Assembly: GCA_003645975.1 (NCBI GenBank)
Contig: QNDP01000048.1
Span: forward strand, 1-8,209
Direction of reading: 5' to 3'
From: Candidatus Hydrothermota bacterium
GTDB taxonomy: Bacteria > Hydrothermota > Hydrothermia > B15-G9
Length of the DNA stretch: 8,209 bases
A program made the translations under genes and the position numbers. The notes below the pieces were generated by a model. It saw nothing but the letters and a program-made list of their open reading frames with translations, ran no database searches and had not been told where the DNA came from. Positions within the stretch are counted from its first letter, which is position 1; the number at the start of each line of letters is the position of its first letter. Below are positions 1 through 8,000 of the stretch, piece after piece.

Positions 1-1899
1 GCTTCCACAAACGGCTATCTGTGCTTCAGTGGCGAAGATTATGATGATTACAGCAATGATCCAATTCCATATCAATGGAGTCCGAACGACTTGATCGCTG
101 TGTTCTGGGATGATCTCAAATTTAGAGATGGCAGCCACCTTGATACGATCAGCGGTGTTACACCTGAAGGTGTCCGCTACTTCGTGATCGAATACGATAG
201 CGTATCTTTCTATGCCTACCCTGAGCAGTTCATCACATTCGAGGCGATACTTTATGAGGACGGTTCGATTGTCCTGCAGTATCTTGATCTCGGCACAAAC
301 GATATCACTCACGGCGCATCTGCAACTGTCGGAATCGAGAATCAAGATGGAACAATTGGCTTGCAGTATCTCTATGACGGAGAGCCATTCCTGTTGATAG
401 AGGAAAGAGCCATCAAATTCTTTAGACTGAATGATGCTGCCGTGGCCGAGATAATCGAACCTTCCGAGACAGGTTATCCGTTGAATCAAGCTGTGCCTTT
501 GATTGCTGTGGTTAGAGCGACGCCGAGTGAGGAAGTATCCCTTGAGGCCAAGGTCATATCGGAAGAGGTAGTGCTCTTTGATTCGGTTGTAACCTTCACA
601 GCGACTGGAACCGACACGGTGGACTTTGGAACCTACATACCACCGTACTGCGGCATATATCAAGTCTTGTTCACTGTGAGCATGGAAGGAGATGTCAACC
701 CTGACAACGATGAAATGAGCACATCTTTCGGAGTTTATCGGTTCACTTATCCGGATAACCTGCCCGTGTTTGAAACCACTGCCGGTTGGGAGTTCGGTGA
801 GCCGGAAGGTGGCGCTTATGCTGGCACAAATGCGTGGGCTACTGGATTGACTACGAACTATGAACCCAACGCAGACTGGACGCTTGTTACACCATCCTAT
901 CCGCTTTACGGCGAGCATCCGGTCTTTGTGTTCCACCACAGGTTCGAGTTCTCGGATGAGGACGCTGGCATTGTCGAGATGTCGATGGATGATGGTGCAA
1001 CTTGGGTCAAAGTTGAGCCGGTGATCGGCGGATACAACGGCACATCGCCGCTCTTTGGAGACGAGGCCGCCTATGTTGGAACGAGCGACTGGATGACCTC
1101 GTTCATTGACCTTTCTGACTATGTTGGCGCTGGAGACAATGTGATCTTCAGATTCCACTTCAGGTCGAACGACAGCGGAGAGGCCTTTGGCTGGGTCATC
1201 GACGATTACGGTGTGAGCTATGGTGGATTTGAGCTGCCGAACGATGCGGGTGTTGTTACAGCATCGGTTGTGCCGGGTGCTGTCTTGGCAGGCGCCACTA
1301 CTCACCACCTCACGGCAGATGTGTTCAATAGCTCGCTCAGCTCTGCAGGAAACTTCATTGTTGTCGCCAAGATATTCGGTCCAGATGGAATGCTTTATTA
1401 CCGCTCGCAGAAGACGGTCTATCTCGAGCCGGGCGAGGTCGTTACGGTTTACTTCCAGCCTGACTTCGTGCCCATGATGGTCGGCGATTACAGGTTGGAG
1501 GTCATTGTTGCCAGCTCCCTCAACGATCCTGTGCTGGAAAACAACACCTACACCGCCGACTTCACGGTCGCTATCACCAAAGCCCTTGCGGACAATGAGG
1601 TGGGTCGGACAGTTCCGTTGAAATTCGATGTAAAGCTTTACCCGAATCCTGCCGTAGCATCTGCTACTATCGACTTGGCTCTGCCGCACAGTGCCTCCGT
1701 GGACATCAAGATCTATGATGCATCCGGTCGCGTTGTTAGAACACTTGCGAACAGGAAGCACCTCGATGCTGGCTATTACACATTCAGTTGGGATGGCACC
1801 GATGGCTTTGGACGCAAGGTCTCAGCCGGAGTTTACTTCCTCGAGGTCCACACTGACGCAGGTGACCACATGACCTCAAGGCTTGTGCTCCTCAAATAA
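1..1899 (+). CDS. Secreted mosaic beta-sandwich protein with FlgD-like/type-A sorting tail, 5'-truncated
   Basis: The frame is open from base 1 to the TAA at 1897-1899 (632 residues). The start lies upstream, so the TTG at 91 should not be taken as the start. Residues 1-140 resemble the nidogen-like sandwich of FCB secreted proteins: STNGYLCFSG, then NDLIAVFWDDLKF, an ILYEDGSIVLQY strand and VGIENQDG. Residues 145-245 are an Ig/CARDB-like module ending in NPDNDEMSTSF. Residues 246-410 are an immune-inhibitor-A-like MAM module (WEFGEP, MSMDDGATW, GWVIDDYG). Residues 411-523 are a second CARDB-like module ending in LENNTYTADF. Residues 541-632 are the sorting tail. A protease or other catalytic domain could lie in the missing N-terminus, as in related architectures, but none is visible. 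The product is expected to be exported and processed or anchored through the tail. The gene shares module types with the downstream giant gene. The coding call is very secure; the biological role is unknown. Confidence 0.95.
   Translation, partial: ASTNGYLCFSGEDYDDYSNDPIPYQWSPNDLIAVFWDDLKFRDGSHLDTISGVTPEGVRYFVIEYDSVSFYAYPEQFITFEAILYEDGSIVLQYLDLGTNDITHGASATVGIENQDGTIGLQYLYDGEPFLLIEERAIKFFRLNDAAVAEIIEPSETGYPLNQAVPLIAVVRATPSEEVSLEAKVISEEVVLFDSVVTFTATGTDTVDFGTYIPPYCGIYQVLFTVSMEGDVNPDNDEMSTSFGVYRFTYPDNLPVFETTAGWEFGEPEGGAYAGTNAWATGLTTNYEPNADWTLVTPSYPLYGEHPVFVFHHRFEFSDEDAGIVEMSMDDGATWVKVEPVIGGYNGTSPLFGDEAAYVGTSDWMTSFIDLSDYVGAGDNVIFRFHFRSNDSGEAFGWVIDDYGVSYGGFELPNDAGVVTASVVPGAVLAGATTHHLTADVFNSSLSSAGNFIVVAKIFGPDGMLYYRSQKTVYLEPGEVVTVYFQPDFVPMMVGDYRLEVIVASSLNDPVLENNTYTADFTVAITKALADNEVGRTVPLKFDVKLYPNPAVASATIDLALPHSASVDIKIYDASGRVVRTLANRKHLDAGYYTFSWDGTDGFGRKVSAGVYFLEVHTDAGDHMTSRLVLLK
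1615..1896 (+). other. C-terminal FlgD-like / T9SS type-A-like sorting tail
   Basis: The last ~90 residues of gene 1 start with the KLYPNP signature, which opens many type-A Por-secretion tails. They continue with the strands VDIKIYDASGRVVRTL, an SWDGTDGFGRKVSAGVYF segment typical of FlgD Ig-like tails, and a final strand ending RLVLLK at the stop. In Bacteroidota such tails direct proteins through the type IX secretion system. In several uncultured phyla the same tail occurs and its exporter is less certain. The fold assignment is confident; which exporter is used is an inference. Confidence 0.9.
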
Positions 1900-1917
1900 T
1901 TGGAAATCACTAAATTG

Positions 1918-1958
1918 GGGCGGGGTTGCACTGGCGCCCCGCCCGCTTAAAAATTTTT
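1918..1958 (+). terminator. Possible intrinsic terminator after gene 1
   Basis: GGGCGGGG at 1918-1925 pairs perfectly with CCCCGCCC at 1937-1944, giving an eight-base-pair all-GC stem with an 11-base loop, starting 19 bases after the TAA stop. A five-T run (1954-1958) follows, but nine bases (GCTTAAAAA) separate it from the stem. This is looser than a canonical Rho-independent terminator. It is the only hairpin I see in the gap and fits the end of gene 1. If it works, the giant gene needs its own promoter. Confidence 0.55.
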
Positions 1959-1993
1959 GCACCCATTTCTTTGAAAAACTGTGCGATGACAAA

Positions 1994-2000
1994 AAGGAGG
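1994..2000 (+). promoter_or_regulatory. Strong Shine-Dalgarno site of the giant gene
   Basis: AAGGAGG ends seven bases before the ATG at 2008, which is near-ideal spacing and fixes that start. The strong match argues against an organism with the weak Shine-Dalgarno use common in Bacteroidota, and slightly favours another FCB-related phylum. Confidence 0.9.
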
Positions 2001-2007
2001 TTCAAAT

Positions 2008-2076
2008 ATGTGGCGTAATTTATTTAAAGTGTTGTTCATAGCTTCATTGGTAGGTGCCCTATCGAGTTTGAAAGCT
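2008..2076 (+). other. Signal peptide of the giant protein
   Basis: The N-terminus MWRNLFK has two basic residues and is followed by a hydrophobic core (VLFIASLVGALSSL, residues 8-21). Cleavage after Ala23 (before EPRGRD) is plausible although Leu sits at -3; a site near Ser19-Ser20 is the alternative. No lipobox Cys is present, so it looks like a Sec type-I signal rather than a lipoprotein signal. Confidence 0.85.
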
Positions 2077-5000
2077 GAACCGAGAGGGAGAGACCTCGAG
2101 AAATCGCTTAAGTTCGATCCTAATGCGACGATTATGGTTAAGCCACAAGCATCTATTCAGACCAGCCTTATTCCTTCAAAGAAAGCGTGGCGCACATCGA
2201 AAGAGGTAGACACGCTTCTCTATGACGACGGCGAGATAGACGGTGGTTGGTATTTTGGAGGTAGTGGAAACGGCTTCGGCATGCTTTTCGACGCCCATGG
2301 CTCGGTTACGCTTCAAGGTGTGTTTGTCAATCTGTATCCAGGCTATCCGGGTGATTTTCAGGTGATGATAGTTGACGACGATGGCGACAATCACACTCCT
2401 GGAACGATTTGGTTCACCAGTGATACCATCTCAGGCACTGACGATTGGAACTATGTCGATTTGACTCCATATTCCATCACAATTCCGGATGGTAGGTTCT
2501 ATGTGTTTTACATCCAAATAGGAACTCCTCCAAATTGTGGAGCTCTGTCGATAGATCTTGATGCAGGCTATCCCGACAGGTTTAGATGGATATATTACGC
2601 TTCCACAGGGACATTTTCTCCGGATGATAATGCTGATCGTTCTGGTGGAGCTTGGTTTATAAGGCCGGTTGTTGACTTGACTCCTTTCGATTATGACGCA
2701 GCAGCGTGGAATATCCTGTCCCCTGAAAGTTGGAATATCTACAACATAAACGAACCTATCACTCCAGAAGTTGTCGTTCTTAATGGAGGAACTCAGGCTG
2801 CAACCTTCACTACGCACTTCGAGATCTATGACGAGACCAAAGCTTTGGTGTATTCAGAAAGTATTCAATCTACTTTATCTCCTGGCGAATATGACACTCT
2901 TCAGTTTTCGTCTTGGACTCCAACCGCTGTTGGCACATATTACACCGTAGTCTATACGGAGCTGACAGGAGACCAATCTACGGGTAACGACACACTCGTC
3001 GATTCCTTTCAAGTGAATTTCCCGGTTACTTATGTTGAAAGCTTTGAAGCTGGACAAGTTCCTCCAACAGGATGGTCTCAATATAAGATTAGAGAGCAAA
3101 GCAGTCCGGGATGGATAATTTATCCCAATTCAGCTTTCCTCGTTTCGATTGATCCATTCGATGGTAACTATGCGGCGGGACACAATGATGATAATCTTCC
3201 CGACTCTTGTGATGACTGGCTGGTTACCCCTCCATTGTATGTAGATCCTGTTGGCGGAAGTTTTAGCTTTTACTACGCAACTCACTTCGCTCCGGGATAT
3301 ACAGGTTATCGCGGAATATGGATTTCTACCGGTTCTCCGGATCCAAACGATGGCGATTATGTGGAACTTCTGGATATGAGTGATACTGCATCTTCTGATG
3401 CATGGACAAGGGTTACTTTTGATTTGAGCTCTTACGCAGGGGACACGGTTTACATTGCTTTCAGGTATATAGGCGATTACTCTGACGAGTGGGTTATCGA
3501 TTATGTGGTCGGTAGGAATGTGTATGCTCCTGAACTTCACGATGTTGGGGTGACCTCTATCCTTGCTCCGGTTGGTGTGCTTCAGCTCGGTCAATCGGTT
3601 ACTCCACAGGTAGTTGTATCTAACTTCGGCAATGCTGAAGAGTCGTTCTACACGCACATGCGAATCGTCAGAGAAGGTGATAAATCGGTTGTATATGAGG
3701 ACTCGGTTCTGGTCACATTACCAATGGCTAACACAGCTACTGTGGACTTCCCTTCATGGACTCCGGATTCAAGTGGAGAATACACTGTTTTGGCATATAC
3801 GACTTTGACGGATGACGATAATACATCTAACGATACATCGTTTGCATCGGCCGTTGTTCCAGATTCTGTCGAGAACTTCGAGACAAGCGATGGTGGATTT
3901 ACTCCTGATCCAGCCACTGGCGCATGGGAATGGGGCGTCCCAACTTATGGACCTTCCAGCGCTTATTCTGGTTCAAATGTTTGGGGAACTGTTCTGGATG
4001 GTGAATATGATTATGATGCAGATTGGTATCTTTATTCGCCTACATTTACTGTGACTTCAAACTACCCCGTCTTCGGGTTTTATCACTGGTATTCAATAGA
4101 AACGAGTTACGACTTCGGGTATTTTGAATATTCGACTGATGCTGGAGTTACATGGGACACTCTTGGGGTTTACACAGGCAGCTCAGAGTGGACTGCGGAG
4201 ATCTTCCCGCTTGCACCTATGGCAGGTGTGGCGCAAGGCGATGTGATCCAGTTCAGATGGCATTTCGTCTCGGATGACTATTTCAACTATCCCGGTTGGT
4301 ATATCGATGATGTGTTCTGGGCAGGACTCTCGCCCCTCGTTATAAGCCACGATGTCGCAGTTCAATCCATAGATTCGCCAACATTTGGCATTTTTGAAAT
4401 TGGTGATACACTAATTGTTCAAGCTACCGTCGCAAACAATGGAGTTAATACTGAAAGCTTTGATGTTGTCCTTGATGTCGTATCCGCTAAACAGGTTTAT
4501 TCCGATACCGTCATCGTCTCCGATCTTCCGTCAGGCGAGGCGCAACAGGTTACATTTGACCCTTATGAATGGGCTACCGAAGGCACTTACACCATTTATG
4601 TTTACACAACTTTGCCAAATGATAACTTCCCTGACAATGACACCGCCACGATGGATGTTCATGTGTATCCAACACCTTCATTCACCGAGAGCTTCGAGGG
4701 TGGAACGGTCCCACCGTCAGGCTGGACTCAGTATATAACTGGCGATTCTACCGCTGGATGGCGGATTTACACTGGAGATGAGTCATGGACAACCACTTCT
4801 ACTCCTCCGATTGATGGGGACTATGCCGCTGGGCACAACGATGACGATGTTTCAAATGAATGTGATGACTGGCTTGTCTCGCCACTGCTGCATGTGGATG
4901 ATGTGGCTGCCTTGAGCTTCTTCTACATGACGCATTTTACTCCATCTTATCCCGGATATCACGGTGTTTGGGTCTCTACAGGTTCGCCTGACCCAGCGGA

Positions 5001-8000
5001 TAGCGATTATGTGGAAGTGCTTGACCTGACAGGAATTGCTTCCGAAAACGAATGGAGTCGAACGGTGGTGGATTTAAGTGCCTACACCGGTCAGTATATT
5101 TATATAGCCTTCAGATACAGGGGCGATTGGGATGACGAATGGTTCATAGACGATATTCGCGGCTATGGACTCACTGAGGTCTCTGTTGTTGATGTTTCTG
5201 CTAAAGATATCCTTGAACCTTCCCTTGCAATTTCTTGCGGCACTCCCGTAACTCCCACTGCGGTTGTGGCCAATTACAGCTATGAAGCTAAAACCTTCTC
5301 TGTGATATTCACCATTGATGATTTAGCCAAGACGCAGGTTTATTACGATTCGACCGAAGTCACAGTTGACGCACAGGCAACTGATACCATTTCGTTCTCC
5401 GAATGGACGCCATCCACAACGGGAGGGTTCATTGCCAGAGTTTACACAATCTTGGCTGGTGATATGTTGCCGGGCAACGACACGGTCATCGATTCCTTTG
5501 TGGTATTTGAAATCCTTGAAGACTTTGAGGCATCGGATGGCGGTTACACCACTGAACCTGACACTGTCGGATGGGAGTGGGGTGTTCCGACCTACGGACC
5601 TCCTGGTGCACACTCAGGTGTCAATGTTTGGGCTACGGTGCTCGATGACGATTATGATAACAATGCCGATTGGAAACTTATCTCACCAACCTTTATCGCC
5701 ACACAGGATGAGCCGGTTTTGGTCTTCTATCACTGGTATGACATGGAAGCAAGCACTTATTATGCTTGGGATGGTGGAAATGTGAAATTCTCCACCGACG
5801 GCGGTGCTACATGGCAGCTTGTCGAACCTATCGGTGGTTATCCCTATGTTGCGTCTCACTACAACAGTGCAATTCCCGGCGAGCCATGCTTCAGCGGTCA
5901 GACCGATGGATGGGAAGTTGTTATTATGCCGCTTATCGGCGTCTTGCAAGGTCAAGAGTTCCAGATCATGTTCCACTTCGGTTCTGGAAGCTCTTACACA
6001 TGCCCCGGCTGGTATATCGATGATATTGGCGGATATGGATTTGCCTTAAGCGGCGTCCATGATGTAGGTGTTACACAAATCGTTGTGCCTGCTGATGGCG
6101 CTAACTATGCGGCCAATTCCGTCATTACACCGCAAGTTTGGGTTAAGAACTTCGGAGACTACCCTGAAACCGATGTGCCTGTAGCTATCCAAATTACACA
6201 GGTAAAGGGCGTCAACCCTGTTTCGGCTTCGTTCATCGATGATGCCTCGCCCTCTGTAAGACTGCAACGGATCGCAAGGACCAATGTGGCCACTCATGTT
6301 GTCGATGAAAAGACTTTTGTTCTTAGGGTCAAACAGACCATTGCACCGGGTGAGTCCCTGCTTGTTGAGCTGCCGCCCGAACTGCTCGGCGATCCCGGAG
6401 ACTATATCGCCGCTGCCTATACCGAACTTCCGGGAGATGCAGATCCGACAAATGACACGAGTTATGTAACCTTCAGTGTGAATTACATCGATGTGGGTGT
6501 AACTGACATCGTTGAGCCGTCGTCCCCGACCTACAATGTCGGCGATAGGTTCACACCTGAAGTCTCGGTTGAGAATTTCGGAAATGTGGATGTTACCACG
6601 CCCGTAATCTTCGAGATTTGGAAGGTTGGAAAGAAGGGCTTCGGCGGTGTGAAAGTCGCCAAAGCTTTCGATGACGGTGCCAAAGTGCCTGACGAACTGG
6701 TCTATGTTGATACGGTTGACCTCACCGTTGCGGGTTATGATTCGGCTCACGCCGTGTTTGATGAATTCACGCCTGGAGAAGTCGGCACTTACAGAGCAGT
6801 TGCTTACACCGATCTGGCCGAAGATATGGACAGGAGCAACGACACGGCGGCCGTCGTTACATTCGAGGTCGAATATCACGATGTGGCCGTCCAGTCGATC
6901 GAAGTCCCTGATACCGAAGTGTATCTGTTGAATGATGTGATCACGCCGAGGGCGGTTGTTGTGAACAACGGCTCGGTTGAGGAGACATTTGATGTCCATG
7001 CAGTGCTTGAGTCTGCGAAATATCAGTCAGTTCGCCAAGTTACATTGGGCGCAGGCGAGTCGGTTGAGGTCGAATTTGACGAGCTGACCTTTGATGAGGG
7101 CGGCAACTTTAACTTTGTGGTCTATACCGATTTGGCAGGCGACCAGGACAATACCAACGACACGCTGACATTCGGCCTCTTTGTCGAGGTTCACGACATA
7201 GCTTTGACGGCGATAAACGAGCCTGCTGCAAGCAGCTACATGACTGGCCAATATGTGTTCCCTGCTGTCGAAGTCAGCAACTTGGGCAATGTCCATGAGG
7301 ATGTAAATGTCTATCTCAATGTGCTCTACAATTCGACTTCGGTTCACAGCGGAACGGTGAGTCTCGGTTTGGATGCCGGTGAGACACGGGTTGCAGTGTT
7401 CGATTCGTTCGCTTTCGATCAGGTTGGTGAATATGAGTTCGTGTTCTATGTGAATCAGCCGATAGATCTTGACCGTAGCAACGACACATTGACGAAGACG
7501 GTCTCAACGGAATATCACGATGTCGGTGTGGTTGAGATATTTGAGCCTTCGGATTCGATCTACAATATCGGCGATGTGATTACTCCGATGGCTGCGTTCG
7601 CCAATTACAGCAGCGTTGAGGAGACATTCACTGTAACGGCCGAAATTGTGAGCGACGAAGTGGTTTATAGCCATGATATAGACATCACTCTTGGATCGGG
7701 TGAGACGGACACGGTTGCGTTCGATGCGTTCACGATAGGCGAGCCGGGCGGTTACACGGTGCTGTTCTACACCACGCTTGCGACAGATCAGGATCCGAGC
7801 AACGACACATTGGCCACGGAGTTCATAGTTCCTGAGTATCACGAGCCTGACACCATGAGCGTATTTGAGCCTGATACACTTGCGACAGGCACTGCTTGGG
7901 AGTTCGGCGAGCCGAACCCGGATCTTGGTCCGCCGGGCGGCGCCTATGAGGGCGACAACACTTGGGGCACCGAGCTTGACGGTTATTACGACAACAATGT

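Larger units (their letters stand above)
1900..2007. other. Intergenic gap between the two genes
   Basis: This 108-base gap holds the GC-rich hairpin in its first half and an A/T-rich second half that ends in a strong ribosome binding site. I find no tRNA, small ORF or convincing promoter. A TTGAAA at 1971-1976 resembles a -35 box, but the matching -10 position falls on the Shine-Dalgarno sequence. No clear Bacteroidota-type TAnnTTTG element is seen. Confidence 0.7.

Noticed and set aside
91..93. TTG as the start of gene 1
   Set aside because: The frame is open upstream to base 1, and the upstream residues (STNGYLCFSG) belong to the same nidogen-like domain. The true start is outside the window.
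1971..1976. TTGAAA as a -35 promoter box for the giant gene
   Set aside because: No TATAAT-like box lies 16-18 bases downstream; that place is taken by the Shine-Dalgarno sequence, which would leave no leader.
3130..3657. 175-codon open frame on the minus strand
   Set aside because: It is antisense to A1 and C2, which are well conserved with A2 and other C modules in the + frame. No independent coding evidence exists.
3028..6480. CRISPR array or simple tandem repeat
   Set aside because: The periodicity is at protein-module level with strong synonymous divergence. No short identical repeats with unique spacers are present.
6046..6999. 317-codon open frame on the minus strand
   Set aside because: It lies wholly inside the giant gene and antiparallel to modules C5-C7. 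Its translation has no domain pattern and no Shine-Dalgarno support, while the + frame shows conserved modules. It arises from codon bias.
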